Below, one piece after another: positions 35,907-43,888 of a DNA stretch of 64,000 nucleotides. The stretch lies in the NCBI RefSeq assembly GCF_023499255.1, contig NZ_CP092183.1:69501-133500 (forward strand). The letters run 5' to 3'. The DNA is from Couchioplanes caeruleus. Its GTDB lineage: Bacteria > Actinomycetota > Actinomycetes > Mycobacteriales > Micromonosporaceae. The notes below the pieces were generated by a model. That model did not search any database. It saw nothing but the letters and a program-made list of their open reading frames with translations, and was not told the origin of the DNA. The translations under genes and the position numbers were made by a program. Every line of letters starts with the position of its first letter. Position 1 is the first letter of the stretch.

Positions 35907-37682
35907 ATGGACGCGCGCGTACGAGCGCCCGAGCTTCGCGGGCGAGCCTGGCTGAACACGAACGGTGAGGCTCTCACGTTGCCGCAGCTCAGAGGTAGCT
36001 GTGTCTTACTTCACTTCTGGACGTTCTGCTGCATCAACTGCCTGCACGTCCTGGACGAGCTGCGCCCGCTCGAGGACAAGTACGGCGACGCGCTCGTCGT
36101 CATCGGCGTGCACTCGCCCAAGTTCGAGCACGAGCGTGACCCCGAGGCGCTGGCCGCCGCCGTCGAGCGGTACGGCGTGCACCACCCCGTCCTGGACGAC
36201 GCCGACATGGTCATGTGGCAGCAGTACGCCGCCAAGGCCTGGCCGACACTGAGCGTGATCGACCCAGAGGGGTACGTCGTCGCGTCGATGGCGGGCGAGG
36301 GTCACGCCGAGGGCCTGTCCCGCCTGCTCGACGAGCTCATCGCCACGCACGAGCGGAAGGGCACTCTGCAGCGCGGCGACGGGCCGTATGTGCCGCCCGC
36401 CGCGGAGCAGACGCTGCTGCGGTTCCCCGGCAAGGCCATCGAGCTGCCGGACGGCAACCTGCTGGTGTCCGACTCGGCGCGGCATTCGCTGGCCGAGCTG
36501 TCCCCGGACGGCGAGCGGCTGGTCCGGCGGATCGGCACCGGCGAGCGGGGGCGCACCGACGGTCCCGCCGGCCGGGCGAGCTTCTCCGAGCCGCAGGGCC
36601 TCTGCCTGCTGCCGGACGGGCGGACCGTGGTGGTGGCCGACACCGTGAACCACCTGCTGCGCGGCCTGGACCTGGCGACCGGCGAGGTGTCCACCCTCGC
36701 GGGCACCGGGCGGCCGTGGCGTTCGGCCGAGGACGACGGCGTCTCGTTGTCGTCGCCGTGGGACCTGGCCTGGTACGAAGACCGCGTCATCATCGCGATG
36801 GCGGGCATCCACCAGCTGTGGTGGTTCGACCCCGAGCACGGCACCACGGGCGTGTACGCGGGCACGACCGTGGAGTCGCTGCGGGACGGCCCGATCCCGG
36901 ACGTGTGGATGGCCCAGCCGTCGGGCCTGTCCGCGTACGGGACGAAGCTGTGGATCGCCGACAGCGAGACGTCCGCCCTGCGCTGGGTCGAGGGCGGCGA
37001 GTTGCACACCGCCGTCGGTCAGGGCCTCTTCGATTTCGGGCACGTCGACGGCGCCGCGAAAGGGGCGTTGTTGCAGCATCCGCTGGGCGTCGGCGCGCTC
37101 GCGGACGGTTCGGTGCTGGTCGCGGACACGTACAACGGGGCGGTCCGGCGATTCGACCCGGCGAGCGGGGAGGTGTCCACGGTCGACTCGGGGCTGGCCG
37201 AGCCGAGCGACATCCTGGTCACCGACGCCGGCGACGTGTTCGTCGTGGAGTCGGGCGCGCATCGCCTGGTGCGGCTCGCGCCCGGCGCGGTGAAGACCGT
37301 CGAGGGCGAGCGGCATCGCACCGAGCGGCCGCCGTCACGGCTCGCGCCCGGCGAGGTCACGCTGGACGTGGTGTTCACCCCGGCACCGGGTCAGAAGCTC
37401 GACACGACGTACGGTCCGTCCACCCGCCTGGTGGTTTCCGCCGCTCCCCCGGAGCTGTTGCTGGAGGGCGAGGGCACCGGCACCGACCTCTCCCGGCGGC
37501 TGGTGCTGAACCCGGCCGTACCGAAGGGAATTCTGCAGGTCGTGGCGCAGGCCGCGACGTGTGACGCCGACGTCGAGCACGCCGCCTGCCACCTCACGCG
37601 TCAGGACTGGGGCGTGCCGATCGTGATCGACGGCGACGGGCCGAGCCGGCTGCCGCTGATTCTTCGAGGGATGGACATCTGA
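35907..37682 (+). CDS. Thioredoxin-like/NHL-repeat protein with element-supplied 5' end
   Basis: A 591-residue NHLRC2-like protein. The thioredoxin-like domain spans about residues 20-165 with CINC (CxxC) near 42-45. NHL beta-propeller repeats span about 185-420, and a C-terminal domain follows. There is no signal peptide, so it is probably cytoplasmic. Codons 1-36 come from the right end of element 1 and are less GC-rich. From Phe37 on, it is the original chromosomal gene. Because the replacement segment is exactly as long as the lost one, the frame and the fold should be intact. It may be poorly transcribed, since a terminator lies 23 nt upstream. Confidence 0.85.
   Translation: MDARVRAPELRGRAWLNTNGEALTLPQLRGSCVLLHFWTFCCINCLHVLDELRPLEDKYGDALVVIGVHSPKFEHERDPEALAAAVERYGVHHPVLDDADMVMWQQYAAKAWPTLSVIDPEGYVVASMAGEGHAEGLSRLLDELIATHERKGTLQRGDGPYVPPAAEQTLLRFPGKAIELPDGNLLVSDSARHSLAELSPDGERLVRRIGTGERGRTDGPAGRASFSEPQGLCLLPDGRTVVVADTVNHLLRGLDLATGEVSTLAGTGRPWRSAEDDGVSLSSPWDLAWYEDRVIIAMAGIHQLWWFDPEHGTTGVYAGTTVESLRDGPIPDVWMAQPSGLSAYGTKLWIADSETSALRWVEGGELHTAVGQGLFDFGHVDGAAKGALLQHPLGVGALADGSVLVADTYNGAVRRFDPASGEVSTVDSGLAEPSDILVTDAGDVFVVESGAHRLVRLAPGAVKTVEGERHRTERPPSRLAPGEVTLDVVFTPAPGQKLDTTYGPSTRLVVSAAPPELLLEGEGTGTDLSRRLVLNPAVPKGILQVVAQAATCDADVEHAACHLTRQDWGVPIVIDGDGPSRLPLILRGMDI
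36015..36021. other. attR core
   Basis: TTCTGGA at codons 37-39 of the NHL gene. Element sequence ending CTTACTTCAC lies to the left and host sequence starting CGTTCTGCTGC to the right. Joining the outer host halves rebuilds a continuous reading frame across the core. Confidence 0.75.
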
Positions 37683-37734
37683 GGGACCAGGATCACTACT
37701 CACTAGTAACCTACGGTGTCGTAACCTGAGAGGC

Positions 37735-38412
37735 GTGACGACCTCGACCCCGTTCCGGATGAAGCCTGCCGATGTCGGCAAGCCGCGGTTCCGCGGCCGG
37801 TTGCACCAGTACGCGTTCTTCGTCGCCCTCGCCTGCGGCATCGTGCTGTGCTCGATCGCCGCGACGCGTCCGGGCTGGTCACCTTTCGTCAGTTGCCTGG
37901 TCTACAGCTTCACCGTCTGCGGCCTCTTCGGCATCAGCGCGCTGTACCACCGGCGGGTCTGGAGCGAACGCGGCTACCAGATCATGCGCCGGATGGACCA
38001 CTCGATGATCTTCATCTTCATCGCGGGGACGTACACGCCGTTCTGTGTGCTGCTGCTCGACGGTCGCAAGAGCACCGTGATGCTGAGCCTGATCTGGGTG
38101 GGTGCGCTGGGCGGGGTCGCCCTCAAGAGCATCTGGCCGCACCTGCCCCGCTGGGTGGGTGCGCCGCTGTACCTGGCGCTGGGCTGGGGCGCGGTCGCGA
38201 TCCTGCCGGACGTCGTGCGCAACGGCGGCGTCGCCGACCTGGTCCTGCTCGCGGCCGGCGGCGTGATCTACAGCGTGGGGGCGGTGTTCTACGCGCTGCG
38301 CCGGCCCAACCCGTGGCCGGAGGTCTTCGGCCACCACGAGTTCTTCCACGCCTGCACGCTGGTCGCGGCGATCTGTCACCACATCGCGATCTACTTCGCG
38401 CTCTATGCGTGA
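37735..38412 (+). CDS. Hemolysin III family (TrhA/YqfA) membrane protein
   Basis: A 225-residue protein with seven predicted helices, of the bacterial PAQR/hemolysin III family. It shows the conserved SALYHR (about 65-70), RMDHSMIF (about 87-94) and C-terminal FFHACTLVAAICHH motifs that form the metal site. Relatives help control membrane lipid homeostasis; the haemolysin name is historical. The GTG start is at 37735. It overlaps the following hydrolase gene by 8 nt. Confidence 0.9.
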   Translation: MTTSTPFRMKPADVGKPRFRGRLHQYAFFVALACGIVLCSIAATRPGWSPFVSCLVYSFTVCGLFGISALYHRRVWSERGYQIMRRMDHSMIFIFIAGTYTPFCVLLLDGRKSTVMLSLIWVGALGGVALKSIWPHLPRWVGAPLYLALGWGAVAILPDVVRNGGVADLVLLAAGGVIYSVGAVFYALRRPNPWPEVFGHHEFFHACTLVAAICHHIAIYFALYA

Positions 38413-39184
38413 GTTCCGGGTCGGGTCGCTGCACGCGTACGACACCGGCGGCGACGGGCTGCCGGTGCTGTGGCACCACGGCACCCCCAACATCGGGACC
38501 CCGCCCGGCCCGCTGCGCCGGGCCGGCATCCGGTGGATCTCGTACGACCGTCCCGGGTACGGCGGATCAGCACCGCAACCGGACCGCGGCGTGGGGGACG
38601 CGGCCGGCTGGGCGACCCGGGTGGCGGACGCCCTGGGCATCGACCGGTTCGCCGTGGCAGGTCATTCCGGCGGTGGCTCCCACGCCCTGGCCTGCGCCGC
38701 CCAGCTGACCGATCGGGTCCTGGCCGTGCTGAGCATCTCGGCGCCGGCCCCCTTCGCCGCCGGAGGGCTCGACTGGTTCGCCGGCATGGGTCCGGCCGGG
38801 GAGGCGACGCTGCGCGCGGCCGCGGCGGGGCGGGCGTACCACGGCGACGGTGTCGACTTCATCGCGGCCGACTGGGCGATGTTCGACGGGCCGTGGTCAT
38901 GGTTCTCCGAGGTCGTCGAGCCGGCCGTCGCGGGTGGCCCCGAGGCGCAGGACACCGACAACCGGGCGTACGTGTCCTCGTGGGGTTGTGACCCGGCGAC
39001 GATCACCGCACCGACCCTGATCCTGCACGGTGGCCGGGACCTCGTCGTGCCGGGCGCGCACGGTGAGTGGCTCGCCGACCGCATCCCGGGCGCGGAGCTA
39101 CGGCTGGGCCCGGAGGACGGGCACATCTCGATCCTGGGTCACGCCGACGCGGCGATGGATTGGCTGGTCGCGCGCGCGTCGTAG
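38405..39184 (+). CDS. Alpha/beta-hydrolase
   Basis: A 259-residue hydrolase with the nucleophile elbow GHSGGGS (Ser88), an oxyanion region at HHGTP (24-28), an acid residue in HGGRDLVV, and the catalytic His in EDGHISIL near the C-terminus. The substrate is unknown. It overlaps the hemolysin-III gene by 8 nt, so they are cotranscribed. Its 3' end overlaps the convergent hxlR-type gene by 46 nt. Confidence 0.88.
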   Translation: MREFRVGSLHAYDTGGDGLPVLWHHGTPNIGTPPGPLRRAGIRWISYDRPGYGGSAPQPDRGVGDAAGWATRVADALGIDRFAVAGHSGGGSHALACAAQLTDRVLAVLSISAPAPFAAGGLDWFAGMGPAGEATLRAAAAGRAYHGDGVDFIAADWAMFDGPWSWFSEVVEPAVAGGPEAQDTDNRAYVSSWGCDPATITAPTLILHGGRDLVVPGAHGEWLADRIPGAELRLGPEDGHISILGHADAAMDWLVARAS

Positions 39185-39528
39185 GCCTCGCGGGCGTCGA
39201 CGACGTCGCCGATGTGCGTCTCCGCCCACTCCTTCAGGGCGTCGACCAGCCCCAGCAGGCTCTGCCCGAGCGTGGTGAGCGCGTAGTCCACCCGCGGCGG
39301 GACGACCGGGTGGACCGTACGCGTGACCAGACCGTCGCGCTCGAGCCCGCGCAGGGTCTGGGTCAGCATCTTCGGGCTGACGCCGGGTATGCGCTGGGCG
39401 AGCTCGGTGTAGCGCAGCGAGCCGCCCTTGAGCGCGCCGACGATCAGCACGCTCCAGGCGTCGCCGATCCGGTCGAGCACCTGCCGGCTCGCGCAGTCCT
39501 TGGCGTACACATCCGGTTCCACCTGCAC
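39139..39528 (-). CDS. HxlR-family transcription regulator
   Basis: A 129-residue winged-helix regulator. The conserved core runs from CASRQVLDRIGDAWSVLIV to a C-terminal PRVDYALTTLGQSL segment. GTG 39528, with GGGGGA upstream, is preferred over GTG 39567, whose extra 13 residues overlap a probable operator. It is divergent from the NmrA/QorB-like reductase gene at 39654. The same HxlR-reductase arrangement occurs as ytfH-ytfG in E. coli, so it probably represses that gene in response to a redox or quinone signal. Confidence 0.88.
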   Translation of the reverse strand: MQVEPDVYAKDCASRQVLDRIGDAWSVLIVGALKGGSLRYTELAQRIPGVSPKMLTQTLRGLERDGLVTRTVHPVVPPRVDYALTTLGQSLLGLVDALKEWAETHIGDVVDAREAYDARATSQSIAASA

Positions 39529-39602
39529 ACTATCCCCCAGGTGAGTACTGCACTTCAAGGTGCTCACTCTCTATCGGGAAGTGCCGGTCGACCTGCGTCG
39601 TT

Positions 39603-39640
39603 GTGCTCGTACGGCGGTCGACCGGCCGCCGTACGAGCAC
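39603..39640. promoter_or_regulatory. 15-bp perfect inverted repeat in the hxlR/reductase divergent region
   Basis: GTGCTCGTACGGCGG and its exact complement are separated by 8 bases, 13 nt upstream of the reductase start. It could be an operator or a 5'-UTR stem-loop adjoining the ribosome site. It is not a terminator of any upstream plus-strand gene. Confidence 0.6.
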
Positions 39641-39653
39641 TCAGGGAGTTGTC

Positions 39654-40499
39654 ATGACCATCGTCGTCACCGGGGCCACCGGACATCTCGGCCGGAACGC
39701 CGTCGAGTCGCTGCTCAGCCGGGGCGTACCCGCCGACCAGATCGTGGCGATCGGCCGCAGCGTCGAGAAGATCCAGGACCTCGCGGACCGCGGTGTGATC
39801 GTCAAGCGCGCCTCGTACGACGAGCCCGAAACGCTGCGCGCGGCCTTCGCGGGCGCCGACAAGCTGCTGTTCGTCTCCGCCAGCGAGCCTGGCAAGCGCG
39901 TCCCGCAGCACCAGAACGTGATCGGCGCGGCCAAGGACGCCGGGATCAGCAAGATCGCGTACACGAGCATCGCGCACGCCGACACCTCGGACCTGCTCCT
40001 GGCGGCCGAGCACATCGCGACCGAGCGCGCGCTGACCGAATCCGGCATCCCGACGGTTTTCCTGCGCAACAGCTGGTACCTCGAGAACTACGACCTCAAG
40101 AGCGCCGTCGAGCACGGCCTCTACGGCGCCGCCGGCGAGGGCAAGCTCAGCATCGCGACCCGGGCGGACTACGCGGAGGCTGCCGCGGCCGCCATCGCCG
40201 CCGACGGCATCGAGCAGCAGGTGTACGAGCTGGGCGGCGAAGGCGTGACGCTGAGCGAGCTGGCGGCCGAGGTGGGACGGCAGTCCGGCCGCGACGTCAC
40301 GTACACCAACCTGACTCCGGAGAAGTACACGGAGTTCCTGGTCGGGGTGGGCGTACCCGAGGGGTTCGCCGCGGTGCTGGCCGACTCTGACCGGGGGGCT
40401 GCGGAGGGTGCGCTCCACACCGGCACCGAGGACATGGAGAAGCTCCTCGGCCGCCCGGTCACCCCGCTCGCCGACTCGGTGCGCACCGCGCTCGCCTGA
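39654..40499 (+). CDS. NmrA-type NAD(P)H-dependent reductase (QorB-like)
   Basis: A 281-residue atypical short-chain dehydrogenase. The NAD(P)-binding motif GATGHLG lies at residues 7-13. The Tyr/Lys SDR dyad is replaced by the NmrA-like pattern (AYTSIAH near 103-109). The length and the divergent HxlR regulator fit NAD(P)H:quinone oxidoreductase 2 (QorB/YtfG). It has no membrane segment. A partial duplication of its last codons (near 40511-40537) follows the stop. Confidence 0.88.
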   Translation: MTIVVTGATGHLGRNAVESLLSRGVPADQIVAIGRSVEKIQDLADRGVIVKRASYDEPETLRAAFAGADKLLFVSASEPGKRVPQHQNVIGAAKDAGISKIAYTSIAHADTSDLLLAAEHIATERALTESGIPTVFLRNSWYLENYDLKSAVEHGLYGAAGEGKLSIATRADYAEAAAAAIAADGIEQQVYELGGEGVTLSELAAEVGRQSGRDVTYTNLTPEKYTEFLVGVGVPEGFAAVLADSDRGAAEGALHTGTEDMEKLLGRPVTPLADSVRTALA

Positions 40500-40542
40500 G
40501 AAACCCGGCCCGGTGCGCGCCGCGCTCGCCTGAGGAAACGAC

Positions 40543-40578
40543 GACGGCGCCGCCCCCTTCGCCGGGGGCGGCGCCGTC
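40543..40578. terminator. Hairpin between convergent genes
   Basis: GACGGCGCCGCCCCC pairs perfectly with its complement around six bases. It lies between the reductase and the DUF6458-like gene and serves both strands. Confidence 0.8.
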
Positions 40579-40585
40579 GGTGTGC

Positions 40586-40867
40586 TTACGCGCCGTACCC
40601 GGGCGGCGGGGGCGGCGGGGCCTGGCGCCGGGTCTCGCGGTACTCCTGGACCACCTGACCGTCGTCGCGGACGACCGGGCGCTGGTCGACCACCGTGGTA
40701 CGGCGGCGGCTGTTCCAGAACCAGATCGTGATGATGAGTCCGACCAGGCCGGCCAGCATCAGCACGTAGCCGACCACGTTGATGTCGAGACCGCTGATGT
40801 CGGCGTTGACGGCGAACGCGAGGATCGCCCCCAACGCGAGAAGGAAGATGCTTCCGCCGATGCCCAT
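40586..40867 (-). CDS. DUF6458-like small membrane protein
   Basis: A 93-residue protein with two transmembrane helices (about 4-20 and 31-50). A cytoplasmic tail with TVVDQRPVVRDDGQVV is followed by a proline-rich end (APPPPPPGYGA). It matches the small actinobacterial membrane family DUF6458, whose function is unknown. It starts at ATG 40867 with GGGAGGTCC upstream. Confidence 0.85.
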   Translation of the reverse strand: MGIGGSIFLLALGAILAFAVNADISGLDINVVGYVLMLAGLVGLIITIWFWNSRRRTTVVDQRPVVRDDGQVVQEYRETRRQAPPPPPPGYGA

Positions 40868-40970
40868 CGAGGACCTCCCTGGCTCGTGGCTGCCGCACCG
40901 AGCCGCGGCAATACGTCGATGAGGGTGTCTACCCAGCCGCGGGAAAACTCAATCAGGCATGCTCAACGGT

Positions 40971-41483
40971 ATGACCGCGCGAAAGCTCGTCCTGCTCCGC
41001 CATGCCAAAGCCGAGACGCCCGGTGAGCTGCCCGACTTCGAGCGTCAGCTGACCGAGCGCGGCCGGGCCGACGCCGGGGCCGCCGGCGCCTGGCTGGCCG
41101 CCCAGAACCTGAGCCCGGACCTCGTGCTCTGCTCGTCGGCCACGCGCACCCGGCAGACCTGGCACGGCGTGGCGGTGGCGCTGTCCCAGGCGGCCCCGGA
41201 GGCGCCGGCGCCCGAGGTGCGCTACGAGGGCGGGCTCTACCACGGTGGCCGTACGGAGGTCGTCGACCTGCTGCGGGCCGTACCCGAATCGGTCGTGACC
41301 GTCCTGGTGATCGGGCACAACCCGACCATCTCCGACGTCTCGCTCCTGCTGCGCCCGGACGCGGACGCGGCGGTGACCGACGGCCTCAAGACCGCGGGCA
41401 TCGCCGTCCACGAGGTGGACGACTGGGCGTCGGCCGAGCCGGGCTCCATGCCATTGATCGCCGAGCACACCGCCCGGGCCTAG
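40971..41483 (+). CDS. SixA-like histidine phosphatase
   Basis: A 170-residue member of the histidine phosphatase superfamily. The RHG-type motif LLRHAKAE has catalytic His11. A second His lies in VIGHNPT near 110. SixA relatives dephosphorylate phosphohistidine proteins; the substrate here is unknown. ATG 40971 is preferred; ATG 40959 would add four residues. A strong terminator follows at 41489. Confidence 0.88.
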   Translation: MTARKLVLLRHAKAETPGELPDFERQLTERGRADAGAAGAWLAAQNLSPDLVLCSSATRTRQTWHGVAVALSQAAPEAPAPEVRYEGGLYHGGRTEVVDLLRAVPESVVTVLVIGHNPTISDVSLLLRPDADAAVTDGLKTAGIAVHEVDDWASAEPGSMPLIAEHTARA

Positions 41484-41488
41484 ACAGA

Positions 41489-41522
41489 AAGAACCGGCGG
41501 ACGCCCTTGTCCGCCGGTTCTT
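41489..41522. terminator. Bidirectional terminator
   Basis: AAGAACCGGCGGA and its complement are separated by 8 bases, with A-run and T-run flanks, between sixA and the convergent acyl-CoA dehydrogenase gene. Confidence 0.85.
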
Positions 41523-41545
41523 GGCCTACTCCGGGAGTCGGAGCC

Positions 41546-43402
41546 TCAGAACGCCTCTTCGGGCAGTTCCATCAGGTCGAGCGTGGTGTTCTCGATGATC
41601 CGCCGGTCGGCGCCGATGCGGGGCAGCACCTCGCGGGCGAAGAAGCGAGCCGCGGCGATCTTGCCCTCGTAGAACGCCTTGTCGGCGGCGCTGAGCTCGG
41701 TGCCCAGCTGCTTGAGCGCGACCTCGGCGCCGCGCAGCAGCAGCCACGAGACGACGACGTCGCCGAGCGCCAGGAGCACCCGCCGCGAGGTCAGGCCGAC
41801 CCGGTACAGCTCCCGGGTGTCGCCGCCCTGGACCGCCTGCAGCCAGCCCATCTGCACGCCGAGGATGGCCTGCAGCTCGGTCAGCGCCTTGCCCAGCGCG
41901 AGCCGCTCCTCCTTGAGCCGCCCGTTGCCGGCCTCGGTCTCGACGAAGGCCTGCATCTCGGAGGCCACGGTCGCGAGCCCGACGCCCTGGTCCTTCACGA
42001 TCTTGCGGAAGATCAGGTCGAGGCTCTGGATCGCGGTGGTGCCCTCGTACAGGGTGTCGATCTTGGCGTCCCGGACGTACTGCTCGAGCGGGTAGTCCTG
42101 CAGGAAGCCGGAGCCGCCGAAGGTCTGCAGCGACTCGTGGCCGAGCAGCTCGTACGCCCGCTCCGAGCCGACGCCCTTGACCAGCGGGAGCAGCAGGTCG
42201 TTGACCCGCGCCGCCGTCTTCGCGGCCTCGGTGTCGCCGGCCGCCTCGGCGATGTACACCTTGTCCTGCCAGGTGGCGGTGTAGATGACCAGGGACCGCA
42301 GACCCTCCGCGTACGCCTTCTGCAGCATCAGCGAGCGGCGTACGTCCGGGTGGTGGGTGATCGTGACGCGCGGGGCGGCCTTGTTGCTGTTCTGCACGAG
42401 GTCGGCGCCCTGGACGCGGTTCTTCGCGTACTCCAGCGCGTTGAGATAGCCCGTCGACAGGGTGGCGATCGCCTTGGTGCCGACCATCATGCGGGCGTAC
42501 TCGATGATCATGAACATCTGCCGGATGCCCTGGTGGACCTCGCCGAGCAGCCAGCCCTTGGCCGGGGTGCCGTGCTCACCGAAGGTCATCTCGCAGGTGT
42601 TGGAGACCTTGAGGCCCATCTTGTGCTCGACGTTCGTGGCGTAGACGCCGTTGCGCTCGCCCAGCTCGCCGCTCTCCGGGTCGAAGTGATACTTCGGCAC
42701 GATGAACAGCGACAGGCCCTTGGTGCCCGGGCCGCCGGCGCCCTCGACACCCACGGGCCGCGCGAGCACGTAGTGGATGATGTTGTCGGTGAGGTCGTGC
42801 TCACCCGAGGTGATGAAGCGCTTGACGCCCTCGATGTGCCAGGAGCCGTCCGGCTGCGGGATGGCCCGGGTGCGGCCGGCGCCGACGTCGGAGCCCGCGT
42901 CGGGCTCGGTGAGGACCATGGTCGAGCCCCACTGCTTCTCGACGAAGAGCTTGGCCCATTCCTTCTGCTCCGGGGTGCCCTCGACGTGCACGACGTGCGC
43001 GAAGGAGGGTCCGGACGAGTACATCCACACCGGGGCGTTGGCGCCCAGGATCTGCTCCGCGATGGCCCACCACATGGCCCGCGGTGCCAGCGTGCCGCCG
43101 AGGGCCTCGGGCAGGTCGAGGCGCCAGAACTCGGAGGCCATGAAGGCCGCGTACGACTTCTTGAAGGACTCGGGCAGCGGCGCGGTGTGCGTCGCCGGGT
43201 CGAACCGCGGCGGGTTGCGGTCCGAGTCGGTGTAGCTGGCCGCGAGGTCCTCCCGGGCGAGCCGGTTCACCTCGGCGAGCACGTCGCGCGCCGTGTCGGC
43301 GTCGATGCCGTCGAACGGCGCCTGGCCGAAGGCGCGATCCGCCCCGAAGACCTCGAAGAGGTTGAACTCGAGGTCGCGCAGGTTGCTCTTGTAGTGAGTC
43401 AT
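41546..43402 (-). CDS. Acyl-CoA dehydrogenase (FadE type)
   Basis: A 618-residue flavoenzyme of the long acyl-CoA dehydrogenase branch. The N-terminal extension ([20 protein letters not shown]) is typical of actinobacterial FadE proteins. The FAD/substrate core contains [10 protein letters not shown] near 190-200. A C-terminal acetyl-CoA-dehydrogenase-like domain follows. It introduces the alpha-beta double bond in fatty-acid oxidation. The gene is monocistronic with a palindromic operator 29-44 nt upstream of the start, consistent with TetR-type (FadR-like) control. Confidence 0.92.
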   Translation of the reverse strand: MTHYKSNLRDLEFNLFEVFGADRAFGQAPFDGIDADTARDVLAEVNRLAREDLAASYTDSDRNPPRFDPATHTAPLPESFKKSYAAFMASEFWRLDLPEALGGTLAPRAMWWAIAEQILGANAPVWMYSSGPSFAHVVHVEGTPEQKEWAKLFVEKQWGSTMVLTEPDAGSDVGAGRTRAIPQPDGSWHIEGVKRFITSGEHDLTDNIIHYVLARPVGVEGAGGPGTKGLSLFIVPKYHFDPESGELGERNGVYATNVEHKMGLKVSNTCEMTFGEHGTPAKGWLLGEVHQGIRQMFMIIEYARMMVGTKAIATLSTGYLNALEYAKNRVQGADLVQNSNKAAPRVTITHHPDVRRSLMLQKAYAEGLRSLVIYTATWQDKVYIAEAAGDTEAAKTAARVNDLLLPLVKGVGSERAYELLGHESLQTFGGSGFLQDYPLEQYVRDAKIDTLYEGTTAIQSLDLIFRKIVKDQGVGLATVASEMQAFVETEAGNGRLKEERLALGKALTELQAILGVQMGWLQAVQGGDTRELYRVGLTSRRVLLALGDVVVSWLLLRGAEVALKQLGTELSAADKAFYEGKIAAARFFAREVLPRIGADRRIIENTTLDLMELPEEAF

Positions 43403-43430
43403 GTGGTCTGGCCCCGATCTCCGGACGCGA

Positions 43431-43446
43431 GTTACCCGTCAGTAAC
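43431..43446. promoter_or_regulatory. Inverted repeat, probable TetR-type fatty-acid operator
   Basis: GTTAC-CCGTCA-GTAAC lies just upstream of the acyl-CoA dehydrogenase start, with a second partial copy (TTACCCATCGGTA) a few bases further on. TTAC...GTAA palindromes are common operators for actinobacterial fatty-acid regulators. No regulator gene is adjacent. Confidence 0.5.
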
Positions 43447-43660
43447 CAACACTGTATTACCCATCGGTAGGGACCGACAAGTCACCTGCGATCAACGGTT
43501 GCGCGCTCTCTGGGGGGCTAAACCCCTCCGATCGGGTGGGAAAAGAGACAGCCGTTCGGACATTTGCAAGCCGCCGCGCCGCGGGCACGTATCGACGTGT
43601 GCGCCGCCTCGTTGCTTCGTGTGTACGCGCAGGACGTACGCAGACCCGGGGAGGTCACTC

Positions 43661-43888
43661 ATGTTCGCGACGATCAAGAGTCTGATTCCTGAGCCTCGCC
43701 AGGCGGACCAGCCGCGCCACTACGTCGGGCGGCACCGGCAGCCGGAGACCGTCGCCGCGCGCGCCGCCGTACCGGTGATCCCGGCGCCCGCGTCGGCCCC
43801 GGAGGCCGACCCCGCCGAGCCCTCGGCGGTTCCGGATGCGCCGGCGGCGACCGGGCCGGAGCCGGCCGGGCCGGGCTCGAAGGCCTAG
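43661..43888 (+). CDS. Small Pro/Ala-rich protein (75 residues)
   Basis: ATG 43661, with GGGGAGG upstream. The conserved-looking N-terminus (MFATIKSLIPEPRQ) is followed by a disordered Ala/Pro/Glu tail. Its TAG stop lies inside the left target duplication of the IS481-type element, so the insertion left the gene intact. Function unknown. Confidence 0.65.
   Translation: MFATIKSLIPEPRQADQPRHYVGRHRQPETVAARAAVPVIPAPASAPEADPAEPSAVPDAPAATGPEPAGPGSKA

Larger units (their letters stand above)
25770..36014. mobile_element. Serine-integrase element (~10.2 kb) inserted in a thioredoxin/NHL gene
   Basis: The ends are defined by TTCTGGA at 25770-25776 and 36015-36021. The integrase starts 53 nt inside the left end. 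Cargo: a 99-residue protein, a membrane protein with a DUF2637-like region, a four-gene minus-strand set, an XRE/TPR-type regulator, and about eight small plus-strand genes. I recognise no relaxase, FtsK/TraB pump, Rep protein, excision factor or capsid gene. It may therefore be a minimal or mobilisable island, a phage satellite, or an element whose mobility genes are unfamiliar. The right end carries a substitute 5' end for the interrupted host gene. Confidence 0.85.

Noticed and set aside
40479..40537. Partial duplication of the reductase 3' end as a second gene fragment
   Set aside because: Only about 27 bp are repeated after the stop codon; a local slippage event, not a gene.
41507..43888. 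793-codon plus-strand open frame opposite the acyl-CoA dehydrogenase
   Set aside because: Antisense shadow of a recognised enzyme; the predicted protein is Arg/Gly/Leu-rich noise.
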